Under the pieces are notes generated by a model, which was given only the letters and a program-made list of their open reading frames with translations, was not told where the DNA came from and ran no database searches. From Trichoplax adhaerens (Eukaryota > Placozoa > Uniplacotomia > Trichoplacea > Trichoplacidae), in assembly GCF_000150275.1 (NCBI RefSeq), contig NW_002060949.1, positions 2,787,836-2,851,835 on the forward strand: a DNA stretch of 64,000 nt, written 5' to 3'. The translations under genes and the position numbers were made by a program. Of the stretch, positions 39,689-53,400 are shown one piece after another (the stretch's first letter is position 1; the number at the start of each line of letters is the position of its first letter).

Positions 39689-42600
39689 TTAGTTATCCTT
39701 TTTTTCTGAAACATCTTCTGAACCTTTACCTTGATCTTCATCTTTATACCTAGGGAAATATCAATAGATAACTTATTATCATTATTTCTTGCCATATTGG
39801 AAAAAACTTAGCCGACATAGGTATTAGTAGATCATTTAACTTTTATATACATACGCAAATAGTTCCTTCAATTGGCCTTTTACTAGTGCCGTTAAAATAG
39901 TTGAACCAATACAGGCTGGCACCAAATATAATAATGCAGGCTACAATTTTGTATAAAATTTGTTTGTTAAAATGTACATTAAGTATAGCTTCAAGTAAAA
40001 TAAGCATCATCATAAAATTATGCGAGAAGTCGCCACAAACAGTGAAAGTTACCTGTGCTGCTTTAAATAGTAGAAGAACTGCGACTGTAACAATTAGACC
40101 AATAATGTAAGCCACGAGTCCATTATAAAAATAAGCCTTACTGCCCTTATTAGAACTAAATTATTGCAGTAAAAATTAGTACCAAAGCTTTAGAGATAGT
40201 TTATCTTAAGCTTAATATAGTATCTAACCTCAAGTCGAAACGCAATAGCAATGCAATATAAATTCCTATTTATCAAAGACGTCATTCGGACAAAGAGTTA
40301 GTATGATTTCAATTCAATTTATGATTTGATATGTTTAATTGTAATAGAATAACATAATGAAATAGAGACCTCTTTACTGAGTTTAATTTACATCAATTAA
40401 AAGACATGATACTTAAAATTATACTTTACCTGGTATGACAATATCACCTAAACCTAGCATTGCATAATTTGTAGAATTGATTCCCTTTTCAATAATATCT
40501 ACGGGAAAGATTACTATTGCGAACGATTAACACAAGAGAATATCATCAGAATATCAATGTTGTGTTAAAGATACCATAATGATACTGCTTCATATCAGTG
40601 GTTACAAAGGTGCACCTACAAGCGGTATAAGGTATTATTAGCCTTTTTAATCAGTAAGACCTACACTTTATAGGAGCTTCAAAGGAGGTCGCCACAGTAA
40701 CCATAACATCAGTACCGAAAACCTATTGATATTAAAATTTAATTCATGTATAAAATATAACATTATCCTAGAAGGTTTAATACATTTAATAAAAATGTTT
40801 CTTTAAGTATCTCTTTTATGATGAGACAGATTGTGAATGATTATTAATAGATATCGATATTATAGCTAACCCAAAAGATGTCATAGAAGAAGAGACCACC
40901 AAGTAAAATACAACCCGTTTGAACACTGTAAAAAATATTAACTAGATTATTTACTGTTGTTAATTATCCACTATCTAGAGATACTATCTGGCAAGATCAA
41001 CGTTACCTGTTCAACTGCAAGAGTTCAACCCCAGTCGACGCAAATGCTAGTCCTAAAATGTTGTTAGCGATCCAATGCTATTCGATATGAATAAAAATTT
41101 TTGAGTTCTTCTTAAAGACAGCAATAAAAATTTCTGTACATAAAGTTGTTTTGATGTACTGTATAATGGACTGCAATTTCTCGAGATGCTTCGATAACTA
41201 TTTTATTACAGTATATGAGTAGTATGATACACGGTATCGAGTGTGTACATAATGCGACTAGTAATGTATACATGTATCATTAAAATCATCATTTTGAACC
41301 CTATTCTATTAGGACTATACATAGCATGTAACATTTATTTCAGTATTTATTATATCTACCTTTTTAATAAAATACCAAACATTAAAGGCAGCGGATAAAG
41401 CCAAGGCCATCAATGTAATGTAATCGAATTCGATATCGTTTAAGGCTAAATAATTAAAATAACATTCAAGAACAAATTCTAATAAGTAACTATTTTAAGC
41501 TATTATGTTAACTTGTCAAAAATTGCTATTATTTTAAAGATACTTCAAATTTGCCTAGATGTTATTGTAGCATCTTTGGTAATTAAGTAAGCTTTAATAA
41601 TCGAGATGATCGAAAAACTAACTCTCTTTCTTTTCGTCTTTCTTTTGAATAAACAGAAATTGGTAGCAAGTTTTAGGTAATATACCTCTAAAGATTGGTC
41701 GGATGACTGGGCTAAAAAAATGCAAAAGTATTTTAATGACAGTTGAACGTGATCAAAATCGAGCTAATACTGACTGCTAATTTCTGAAATTATTTATGAC
41801 ACTATTTACTACATAAAAGCCTTCGCGGTGACTTTGAGTCACCAATACTTACTCCAAAATGGACGTTAAACAACCGGTACCAAGAAAGAAGAAGTAGCCA
41901 GCTAAGAGTAAGTTAAGATACTCTTTGGATAAGAGCTGCAAAAAAATAAAATACATATTTTATTTTTATACGCGTTCTGTATATTATGAAAGATAAAGCG
42001 ATTGAATTTTGTAAGTCACAAAGGCGTAACTTTCTAGAGAGCGATTAATCCACTGAAAGTGCAATCGTCAGTTAATAAATCAAATTTTTTTATCGTTACA
42101 GCAACATTTATTTATTATTACCTTTATGACTATGTATAGACTAAATAGCGCGCCACTGGCGACTAATGGAAACATGAGGGCGTCTTTAGAATTCATAGTC
42201 TCCACCTTTCAAAAAGATTGATTGCAAATAGAAGTACGTAACTTGTTATAACGATAAGACACGCCACATATAATATTATTAATAATTAAACGTGATAGGA
42301 GGATTTCAATTTTTAAATAAATATAACATTACAACTTTATGTTGTGAGTAAAGAATAAGTTAGCTTATTATTGCAAGATACGGTAGAATAAGTGGTGCAG
42401 TTTAAAGTCGTTACATTCAAGATAATCAGTTTTCTTGGAATCAAGGCATGATATGCGCGTATAATACAGTATATTATACGTCTACAGTAGTACTGTATGA
42501 TGCGTTTATTATTTTCAAGCAGACTTGTAGTGTAAATAAACCTAAAAAGCTTACAAGTACAGTATAGTATACCGGATGGTGACTATAATTATAAGAGTCG

Positions 42601-44307
42601 GCTTAGGTTTGATGTATTATCACTGTTCTATAGTACAGACATAAATATTCGTGAAGTAATAAAATTAGTATACACACATTGTTTGATGAATGACGCAAAA
42701 TCTTTCCATCAAAGCTAAGAAAATGTTGTCCCCGTACGTCTGTACACAAACGTAGTTATGTGCATACTTTTAGCTTATTTGTACGATAGTCATTGCTTGT
42801 TGTCAATTATGAGTGAAGATCGTGCTTAGAATCATATTGATGGACGGTATTAATTATTTCAATCGATATAGCAGCAGCTACGGGCACGTACGTCTAAATT
42901 TGAAATACGTCATTGTGTACTGGGGGAGATTACGTTTTAGACCAAAGTTATGTAGACTATCATCGATCAAGGATAATATAGTATACAAGAAAAACTATTT
43001 AAATTGTCCAACGCATCCAATTCAAAGTCTGGTAATTTGATCTAAGAGCTTTTTACTGTGCGAAAGTAACTTGAATTAATCTCGATTACGGGACACCTTT
43101 GAATTGCATCACTACGAGTATTCATAGTACAATAAGCGGAAATTCATGTCTGCATAATACGGATACAGTTGTTACAGGCATAGCCGAGGATTAACGGTGA
43201 TTTTGGCCACTGTTCCAAAATCTTTAGTGATTTATATACAGTCAGCGATAAAGCGATATGGAATAAAAATGTAGTTGGAGAGCTTGCTAATTGCAAGCGA
43301 AGACAAATGTTACGTTAGCATCGTAAATGAGAATCTTCAGTAAATTTGTGTATTGGAGAGTACGTGAATGCAAAAGTTGAAGGGTTCTAGTATTATACTG
43401 TAACATTTTACTCATTTTGACATTAACTTAGAATCAGTTTGCAAATTTTATTGATTAACAGTTGGTAGTTTGCTGAAAATTGTTCAAGGGTAAAGGTTAA
43501 ATTATGCAAAACTCTTTTCTACTTTCATTTTAATATCGTTGCGTAATAATGCTTTCCCGATTAAACATGGTTTGCTTTCGCTATGTAGACAACGTCTTAT
43601 TTATCGCTTTATGGCGTCATCGTAGGAAAAATTCAGACTGTATCAACCCTATACAAAGAATAAACTAATAGACATAAAGTGGATATCATGATGGTACAAT
43701 ATTTCTAACAATACTAGGAATGGAAGGATTAGTAAATTGAGATAGACAAGTTATGGCCGTATAGTCCATTTTATTTTCAAGATTGACGAGAACTACAAGC
43801 GATATCCAGTTCTACCCTCACGTCCATCCACCAAGTATATTACAGTACTCATTCATTGCTATAGGATGATACAGTAGTATTACATTTATAGACTATAATG
43901 TAGTGTAGTGTTCATTTCATTGAATGAAGCCCTTTCAATGCAAGACGACTTCATTACCCTAGCCAAAGCGTTAATGACTATTCGCCGCTATGACTTGGTG
44001 TAATTATTTTTCGATCAATCATTTCAACTCTTAATCAACATGTGAAATGGATCCGCTTTGAAAAGATTGGTTTATTGGTGATTGCATTTTAAAGCGTATA
44101 AATGCAATGACAGCTTACCTTGGATTTTTGCGTACGATAAAAAGACCGAAAAGAGCCATAACAAATAGGCAAGATAGACATGATAATTAAGCCACTATAA
44201 GCTACGGCTAAGCCAGTAGGGGTTCCTTTAAGTGATCTTGTAGTCTTATTACTTTGCTCGGTTGCATTTTCAATGATAGCAGAAACAGTACTGTTGATTT
44301 CCTCCAT
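39689..44307 (-). CDS. HM13: Signal peptide peptidase (presenilin-type aspartyl protease)
   Basis: ER intramembrane protease that cuts signal peptides left in the membrane. About 13 exons match the animal protein in order. Exon 1 (44119-44307) encodes MEEINSTVS.. with N-glycosylation sites, then TPTGLAVAYSGLIIMSILPI (TM1). Next come 42122-42205, 41854-41938 (EYLNLLLAGYFFFLG), 41627-41712, 41360-41446, about 41008-41065 (NNILGLAFASTGVELLQLN), 40871-40927 with catalytic YD (LFFYDIFW), 40667-40724, 40431-40514 with catalytic GLGD (AMLGLGDIVIP), 40230-40276, 40053-40136, and 39855-39940, which supplies the PAL motif (AAQ-PALLYLVP). The last exon (to 39689) gives an acidic/Lys tail ending KKDN, a dilysine ER-retrieval form as in the vertebrate enzyme. 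The junction into the last exon is ambiguous by a few bases. All catalytic motifs are intact. Confidence 0.93.
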
Positions 44308-45393
44308 ATTTACGCTTCAAAGTTAATTTTTTTCGAGCAATCGAGAATAACTGCGTTGTCAAGATCGAACGAGAATCGCTCAAGTGAGGCAATAGTAACG
44401 ACAACTCGATGGACGTCAGCTATTGTACTGATAGCATTAGAACCAGACTTGATGTCCACTTCTGCGTGTAGGTACAGAAGTACAGTACTGTACAATACAG
44501 TACAGTACTGTAGAGTAGTACTGTACTGTATGATCAGTATGTACTGTACAGTACAGTACAGTACCAGAATGTACAGTATTATGTGCAGTGTACTGTACAG
44601 TAGTAAGTACTGTACGCGACGGTAGTACAGTATGTTGCTACGATACCAGGTACTGTAGCATGCCTGTACAGTGTACAGTACTGTACTGTACAGGCATGCT
44701 CAGTAGGGTGCAAATTCTACAGTATGCAGTACAGTACTATCATTTCAATCTCCGGGAGATACTGTACCCGTTGACCATTGAATGTGCTAGGCACTGTACA
44801 GAAGTACTGTACATACTGTACTGCGGTATGATCTGTGTACAGTACAGTACAACTAGTACTAATGTACAGTACAGTAGTACTGTATAGTACTGTACTGTAC
44901 AGTACAGTAGTACTGTATGTTGCTACGATACCAGATACTGTAGCATGCCTGTACAAAACTGTACAGGCATGCTCAGTAGTGTGCAAATTCTACAGTGTAC
45001 AGTAGATATTAAACCATTGACTGTGCTAGGTACAGAAGTACTGTACTGTACAGTGTACAGTGTACAGTATGATCTGTACAATACAGTAGTACAGTACAGT
45101 ATGTTGCTACGATACCAGGTACCGTAGCATGCCATTACACTGTACTGTACTGTACAGTACTCATTGACCATTGACTGCGCTACTGATTCATGTTACGGGA
45201 CTACAGACTGTACTGTTATACTGTACACTGTACAGTATACTGTAGACTAAAGTATCAACTAGCCCATGATGCCGTGCGAGCGTGCATATCCCACTACGTC
45301 ACCGTTGTGCTTGTGTTGCTGAAGTAGACTCGTTTAATACATTCGCTAATCCGTAGGATGGAAGCTATCCCAAAATAACCTCCAGAAGTAATC
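44308..45393. promoter_or_regulatory. Shared head-to-head intergenic region, HM13 and ARFRP1
   Basis: The start codons of HM13 (minus) and ARFRP1 (plus) are 1.09 kb apart and point away from each other, so both promoters probably lie here. Most of the interval is the GTAC-rich palindromic repeat described separately. Only about 160 bases next to HM13 and 140 bases next to ARFRP1 (including GTTGTGCTTGTGTTGC near 45302) are free of it. Promoter function is inferred from layout only. Confidence 0.5.
44464..45250. repeat. Palindromic GTAC-rich repeat array with hairpins
   Basis: Nearly 800 bases dominated by the self-complementary words TGTACAGTAC and CAGTACTGTA. A complex unit starting GTTGCTACGATACCAG occurs at 44634, 44919 and 45103. 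Two copies contain perfect 13-bp inverted repeats (GCATGCCTGTACA): arms at 44658-44670 and 44687-44699 around a loop that is itself palindromic, and a hairpin at 44943-44972 with a 4-base loop. ORFs on both strands here are by-products of the repeat. Confidence 0.92.
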
Positions 45394-47625
45394 ATGTATA
45401 CCTTACTCTATGGATTATGGAAGTATATGTTTCAGAAAGATGAATACTACGTTCTTATTCTTGGATTAGATAATGCTGGTAAAACGGTAAGGATACGATG
45501 ATGACAAGATCCATTTCTTGGCGACACAATTTTACTATTTCTTTTTTATCCATGGTTTATATTGAATCGCTCTCAGTGCTGCTGAATCATTCGGACTGCT
45601 TCTACTAGTAGTACGACTAAAAATTGAAAGATTCAAAGTCTCTTGATTACTCTATCATCATTCAATTTTTATAATAAAAGCCTTGATGATTTAATTCCAA
45701 CCATTCAGTGCTCAACTTAACCTGATAAACATGATAGTATGCGCTAAATTGCGCTCAAACCATAGAATGAGAGTAATGTTCACTTTGCCGGTACATGACG
45801 ATAAGCTAGCTAATGGACGATGGATAAGTATTGGATTAATGAAACTTTTAGACGAGTTAACATAGACACCTTGACAACATGGTATCGTCTTAATAGACAA
45901 TCTTTACGCTTTTCTCGCATTTTCTTCGGTGTATCGTATGTAAATCCAATTCCCGTATTAGATTAAACAAATAATAGTATACATTTCATCCATTTTCTCT
46001 TCTATCAATACAAACTCATGTATCGTATCGTCGATTCCACAACATCTGTAAAGAAGCCTCTACTTCCTATACTAAATCAGTAAATCCCCCCCCCCCCAAA
46101 TGTCCATGTGTATAACTAACCTATTTCGTTTACAAATAAAGTAGAATTAGTATCTTACTCGTACAAAATAGCACATCCTATGGAACATTGGATCCTTTTT
46201 ACCGTTATATGAAGAAAACATAGGGGAAATAAACAGCATGATAATATGGATAGAGGAGTTAGTGACTTGGAGATTATAACGCAATATGGAAAATCCGCAG
46301 TACTGTACAATACTCAGCCATGATAGGACTATGCTTATAATCCTTGATGGATGGTAATCTATCCTAGAGTTTAAAGGACGCCTTATTAATTAAAAGTACT
46401 AAAATTTGTCTGATTAATTTTGAAATTCCATTACTTATAGACATTTCTAGAAAGGACGAAAAGTAAATTTTCTCGAAATTATCAATCCTTATCCGCGGAT
46501 AAGATTTCACCGACCGTTGGACTAAATAGTAAGAAGTAGAACGTAAACCTTCTACAACCTCAAGTTCTATCATTATTACGATAATGATGATAATTGCCAA
46601 ACTAGAAATTGAACTCCATAACTCATAATGTCACACAATTGAAGTACTGCAATCGATGCCACAGTTTAAATAAAAATTTTTCTTCTACAGTCGGAAGAAT
46701 AGATTTAGGATCAATTAGATTACGCTTTTGGGATCTTGGTGGCCAGAAGGACCTTTTAACTTTATGGGACAAGGTAAAACATTATACCTTTCTACGTCTG
46801 TTTTTCTCAAAAGAGAATATTGCATTTCTAATAAACCTTATGAGCACTAGAATCTTATGAGATTTGACGGTGTATCTGCTTCTTATCTTCAAATTTTTTC
46901 ATACATATGCATTATTGGATACTAGTATTACTCGGAAGCCCATGCAGTCATATTTATGATTGATTCAACGGATAAAGAACGTTTGTCTATGTCTAAAGAA
47001 GCATTCGGTGAGAAGTTAATAAATGCATCATATCGGTACACTAAGATTCGGCTAATAATATAATATATTCTCAAATGGACGTATTTTCTAACCAGCAATT
47101 GACCTTCTATTTCCATTCGTAGATGAAATGATGGTACACCCAGCATTAGATCGTGTACCTCTACTTGTTTTAGCTAATAAGCAGGATTTAGAGGTATTAT
47201 CGATATCTTAGCTTTGTAAAGTGTACCATTAAAAATGATATGGTTGTATGATAACAGTTATGATACATGGTACTTGACAAAACACATCATTTTGTTCTAT
47301 ATCTTTCTTCATTATTTTTAGTCCGCTATGGCGTTGGATGAAATAAAAACCATTTTTAATGAGAGTTTACAAAATCTTGGCAAGAGAGATTTTAAGATTC
47401 AGCCAATTTCCGCTCTAAAAAGGTAATTCTCGTTTAGAATTGGATATTAAATTTGATTGCTTAGACGTGACATGTTTTCTTTTTTAAATCCGAGTATACT
47501 TTACTATTTCTTAATGGAAATTTTTATACTTTAGTCAAGGCATTCATGAGAGTATCGACTGGCTAGTTTACTGTGCAAAGAAAAATAGTGACAGGCCACC
47601 TAGCACTCGTGAAATTACATCATAA
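45394..47625 (+). CDS. ARFRP1: ARF-related GTPase ARFRP1
   Basis: Small GTPase of the trans-Golgi that works upstream of ARL1 in golgin recruitment and endosome-Golgi traffic. Seven exons join in phase: 45394-45486, 46441-46528, 46691-46773, 46926-47007, 47123-47193, 47322-47422, 47535-47625. It begins MYTLLYGLWKYMFQKDEYY, close to vertebrate ARFRP1 and without the Gly2 used for myristoylation in ARFs. P-loop GLDNAGKT closes exon 1. Exon 2 gives TFLERTKSKF..NYQSLS and switch I TVGLN, continued IG across the junction. WDLGGQ (switch II) is in exon 3, IDSTDKERL in exon 4, NKQD in exon 5, PISALK in exon 6. The C-terminus ends RPPSTREITS, like the vertebrate RPP..RDIT. About 200 residues, the usual length; all nucleotide-binding motifs are intact. 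Intron 1 contains a 12-base poly-C tract near 46087. Confidence 0.96.
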
Positions 47626-50440
47626 AATTGCTATGGTATCGTATCTGGCTACTAGACAATTTTATCAATTTTCTTTCTACAATTTTAACTTATGTAACTT
47701 CAACAGTAAGAAATCAATATCTAGATGTAATTCAGAATTACCAAATTTATACGACGATAAGTTATCTAGCACTCATCACAACTAGCGGAGTGATCAATTA
47801 AAGTAAAATTAATGCATAAAGAGTCTAGACCAAGATGCTCCAGCCCAAGTTGTGCTTACGGGCAGACTTATTCCTGATTGATTTGTTGAATAATAAGAAA
47901 ATATACAGCAGAATGAAAGAAATATATATATTCTAGGTGAATCTCTTAAGTACCCGTTGCTACATTAGACTTGCAGTTTTATTGCCATCAAGATAACAAT
48001 AACAATTTGCATATTATCTACTTCTCCCATGTACAATATCTAGTAGTGCTATATTTAGGTATTTTATCTACCGTAAAAACAAATTCTTCAACACCAAATA
48101 AATACTGTATCATATTGTGCTTTACTATAGTTAGATTAAATTTAAGATTTAAATTATGTTCATAAATATAGCTCATATACAAGCAGCACATTTAAAAGAT
48201 TAAAAGAAATGTATAATTCATTCTTAATACTTTTGCTATTGACCATTCTGGATTATTTAATTACTGCATACCGATGTACAGATTTGTTATCCCTAACATC
48301 ACATCCTGCGATCGATGATGCAAACTTGTATTTGCTTGATAGTATATATTACTAATCAACGTTTTTATCTATCTTGTCGACGTTTAAAGCAATATGTCGA
48401 TGTGATCATGTGGTTTTAAAGCGCTAATTAAGATGATAATCAAACCATCAAATTAATAAAAATGTCCAAATGCCTGATATAACCTGTCAAGTCAAAATAG
48501 GCTTTAAATCTCTTTAAATACTTGCTTAAATTTTAGCTAAAGAGATAGGAATATCTTTCACTTACCGTAGCTTTTTCACACTTTGATTACTAGTTCGATA
48601 ATATAATTAATTAGTACTACAACTCACCTAGCATACTGTGTGATATGCAAAAGATATATTGTATCTGACTGTTAATTGCAGTCTACAGAAAAAAATTAAA
48701 CTAGTTCAAGTCGTGAAAATTTTACAAGGTTACGGTAGAAAGCTTACATGGAATGGAAGTATAGCCTGGGTGTTTCTTATACTGTATTATTGGTTTATTT
48801 ACTTAGTGTAACTTTACGTATAGGCACATCTAAAATATTAGCATACGTGTATTGTATGTATTTACGAGATTTCACTTTTTCATGCTTTTAAATATTTCTG
48901 AATTGAAGTCATTTAGCATGTAGCAAATTGTTGCTTTACGGATACAATGTGCACGTATACTGTACGAAAGTATAATTAGTGTCAGAATATAGTTAGTATA
49001 TCATATTATGTGCTGTATCAAATTCTTTATTATACAGTAGAAACTCATTAGAAAGAGCATATTATATACTGTAAGTAGCCTATATTCATTTAGGTAATAC
49101 CCGTACACTAACTAATTAGTCTCATTAGATGCAGATCTGTGTCTTTATCCTCGCTTTTAATCGTAAGTAACAATCTCTCGATAGTAATTACATTTTTCAT
49201 TTCGAGTACTCGTATGTGTGCGTAACCAAACGATATTAATGTTTTTAGATTAATATCATACCGGCACAAGTACATCTGTTCCTGTTTACACTCGGTATCC
49301 TGGGACACTGAACTAAGTATATCATAACATTTCTTGTCATCTTTAGGATAAATAGTGCATATGTTTTTTTCTCGTAAATATCACGGGTACATTAATTACC
49401 ACTGTAAATACGGTACATTATATGCCAATAATCATGGTCTCCTGCTATTACGTTATTTCTCACACGAACGAGTACTTTATGCAAACCAATATAATTTTCA
49501 TAATATTTATGACAAATTCTATTACTTCATAATGCATTAATTAGATTTCACAATTAAACAAAACTATAGCGAATGATTTTTACTGTTACGTAATACATCA
49601 ACAAATCTACAATAATTGTTCATAAATTGGGATAACAATTTATCGATACTTCCTTAATGTTTATAGTAATTTAGCGTAAACTAACAACATTATAATACGG
49701 CGTCCGCCTGCAAGGTAACAGCTATGATACTAGTACCATTTAAATTATCTGTACTTATTGTCAGATGTAGATGAGAATAGAGCCTAGTTTAACTTGCAAT
49801 AGATGCCTTTTAGTATAAAATAGTACTTGCATTAAAGTAGGTCTTTCTATGAACACTGTGATACTCTAAATGTAGGAGATTAAAAGACCTCTAAAGACAA
49901 TAATAAAATGCACTCTAGCCTTCATTGTTAAATCAATCAACTAGGTCGATCAACTAGGATGTAATAGTTTCTATAGTAACCATCATTTGCATACTATCAA
50001 TAATAATGACGATAATATAATATCGTCTATGAAGCAGTGCCAGCTAATTGCACTCTTCTACGGATTGTTTATACAGGTTGGTCAGCATTCGATCCAATTC
50101 GGCAATAGTAACCCCTTGTATAGGAGTATAGGATGATATTGGAGTAATGTTTAGATTTGAGAATTACAGTTAATCATAAATAACGGTAGCTTTAGCATAT
50201 TCTACGATCGTTCTTAATTAAGTCATATATGAAAATGAAGAAATGGCACTAAGAAAGCATTGAAAGTTTTCCACTTCATCATTCTTAATAATCATGATAA
50301 GTAAGCTACGATGAATCTAGTATATTTAATACTTAAAAGTTAGATCTCGATGATTTCCTATTTACTACAATAGTAAATCCTTTACTAAAAGTTAATATTG
50401 TCATGCGTTTTTTGATGCACGATTATACGAAGGTGAGAAA
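47626..50440. other. Intergenic, no gene recognised
   Basis: About 2.8 kb between ARFRP1 and the RGS22-like gene, holding the ARFRP1 3' UTR on the left and presumably the RGS22-like promoter on the right. Small ORFs at 47971-48165, 49108-49308 and 49355-49540 have no recognisable features. Confidence 0.45.
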
Positions 50441-53400
50441 ATGGATGTCAATGAAGATAATTTGGTGAGTAAAATGCTATCCAGAACTGAGAGTCGGAAT
50501 TTTTATGCCAATATGTACATTTCAGTTTACACTGCAATTATCATTACTGTTATGTGATCTATTATTGCACATTTAGTTATAAATAAGTTGAAAAGTAGAT
50601 GAAAATTAACACCAATATCAAAATCTTAAGTAATCTTACAGTTTATACCATTTTATTTACAACGAATTTCAACCTTTTTTTTGTCTAGTAGCTTAACTGC
50701 TATTCTCAGATTGTCGATAAGTCCAGCTAGTATCCATTCTTTATTACTAACTAATCCCTGTTTTTGGATTGTCTACTATGTAGTTAAGATAAATTGAAAA
50801 GTTTGATAAAATTTAGCAGCAATTCTGTATACTATAATAGTCGTAGTATTCCATTCATAGCAAATTTCACTCTTAGTAATCTAATTTTGACCTACATGTT
50901 GTCGATTATCATGACTAATATGCCATCAGCTATTTCGATATAATCGTTACTATTGGCTTGATTATCGTATAGTCTAGATTTCTGAAAACATCGATGTTAT
51001 GATCTCGAGCAATCCTATATCATACATAAATTTTGGTTATACTTTCCGTTCTTTCGGTCGTGCAGCCCAATTTTAACTCTTAAATTGCAGATAGATACGT
51101 CTGGTATATAATCAGTTATCACCTCCTAGTGTAAGATATGTCTGGAAATTTACACTCAATTAAAGAGTTTATTTTTTATCACTGTCGTACAATATTGCTA
51201 AACTATTCCACCCTTTTAAACTGAAAACTTTCAAGTAAAATTAATATAGTAAATGCAGACAACTTCATCCTCACGTTTTTAGATAGGAATAGTTTATTTA
51301 GCTGTAGAATTATAGTATTACTTTAACTATAAAGACTGAAATTTTATATTAAATACTAGATAATAAATTATTCATTCATAAATTGAACATTTTATATAGG
51401 AGACTAAGTTAATGTACGACCAACTGCTGGTAGAATTTCTGAATGAATATTTGGCTTCACCGGTAATAATAGACAAAATCAAACGATGACTTTTCTATAT
51501 TCTTAATTCCTCTTCATAAGAGAATTTTTGATAGAATTTTTACCACTTTATACGTTGCATTAGACTTTTGGAGAGCGTATAACTTACAACTACAATACGG
51601 GCAACTTTGAAAGTCTACGAGATGAATTAATTGATCAGAAACAATTCATTAGCAGTAAACGAACAATTTTTATACCACCAGGATCACCCGATCCAAACTC
51701 ATGTACTTCCATTCATGTTTACGTCAAGGTAATAGCTACTATAATATATTCTTTCAGCATTTCAAGCAATCATTTACCTCTTAAAGGTCATTTTAAAGGT
51801 ATAATTCAATGTTACGACTTCACTTTGATACTTCTAGAGTATAGAGAAAAAAATTGGCTTACAATGGTTCAAGTTACATCGATTAAAATCGTTTTTACGT
51901 AGCAAATCCTACTGTGAATATCGTTTAGCGATTGCTATTGATCAAAACTGGGCAGTAAGTAAAAACTTTTTACTAGTCTTTGCTTACTAAATAAAGATAT
52001 GCTAAGTTCACTTTACAGGTCTTTGTAGACAGAAAATACAGTACTAAAAGACATTTCACCATCTATGTCCTAATTTATTATTGTCTTATTTCCTTTCATT
52101 TCATTTAAATTTTTGAATAGGATCATCATAGTAAGAAATATTCTGCTACAAGTAAGAATAGCAAAATAGTCGATAATCTTTCTGTTCATGTTGCCATAGT
52201 TTCATTTTATTTCGACAGTATTTTTAAATAATTATAGCCATAAATTGAAGCTTCAATTTCTTCTAATTTATTACTATTATGCTGAATTCAATAGAAGATT
52301 CCAGATTTAATGTAAACAATCAAAAAGAAAGTCTAGCTAATTCTAAAACATCTGTAAGTATTGTTTATTTGATAATTTATAGGCAACATCGTTGGCAAAT
52401 ATAGTTTCGATCGATTAATATAGACCCTAGTTTAAATTATCGACTATAAGTAACAAGTAGGTGCATGTATAATATAATTGTAACTACAAGATCTTTGCAG
52501 CAACTATTCTAATTAAAAAGCAGTTTAAGGTGACAGCATTTCAAATATAGTGGCATCTGAATCTTAATAGTTTTAGTGTGATATCCTATAACCTATAATT
52601 AAAAGATTAAATTATGAAAGTAAATGTATGATATAGTCGTGGTAGCTTTAAGTTTTAAAAGAATAAAAGTTGTAAGCTTTTTCACTGATAATAATGGTGA
52701 TCCAATTGGCAGCAGAAGAATGGCACATTGTCTATGGCCGTATCGAAGAAAGTTATGGATGAATTTAAAGAGTTTATCCAAGATAGTGATGGATGCAAGT
52801 ATTTTAATTTCTGGGTAGATATTGAATATGCAACGTTACAAAACGACCTAGAAAGTGACGAAAGTTATTCAAAGTAAGTAGCCCAAGAAGATTACGGACT
52901 GTAATTTTTATTCCAAATTTTGATTTTGTAAGGTATCTCTGTCAATAGAGAAGCATTTCTATATGAAACCGTTTTATCGGCTACATTCGCTATTTACTTT
53001 TTTCTACCTATAGTATAATCCGATTAATTCGGGATAAGTATGTTAATAATGGTAGCCCAAATCAGTTTAATAAAACATTTCTTGACTCAACCGGGTTGTA
53101 TCGCCTATCAGCATTAAGTGCTAAAAAATTATTACATGTACAACAAAAGGCTTTTACAGAATTAGCAAGTTATTGGTGAGTAAAATAATCAATGAATCTA
53201 CAATTATATTAAGACAATTTGCACATAATCAGTAACAAAACAATCTATAAATTCACCTGTTAACGTTCATTATTTCCTACAGTAGCTATTAATCTTGAGG
53301 ATAAAACTCTATGTCCTAACTATTAACTAGTATAACTTCCTTCATAGTAATGCCATTAGAATATTAATTTTTCTAAAAGTAAAAGGATAGTTATATTAAA

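Noticed and set aside
39901-40110. Plus-strand 69-codon ORF
   Set aside because: Antisense of the PAL-motif and preceding exons of HM13.
44254-45171. Several ORFs rich in Tyr, Cys and Val on both strands
   Set aside because: By-products of the GTAC-rich palindromic repeat; composition follows the repeated words.
44464-45250. CRISPR-like array
   Set aside because: Repeats are self-overlapping palindromes without constant-length repeats and unique spacers, in an animal genome.
46087-46098. 12-base poly-C tract
   Set aside because: Simple homopolymer in an intron; no sign of function.
47573-47785. Plus-strand 70-codon ORF after ARFRP1
   Set aside because: Begins inside the last ARFRP1 exon in another frame and runs into the 3' flank; no features.
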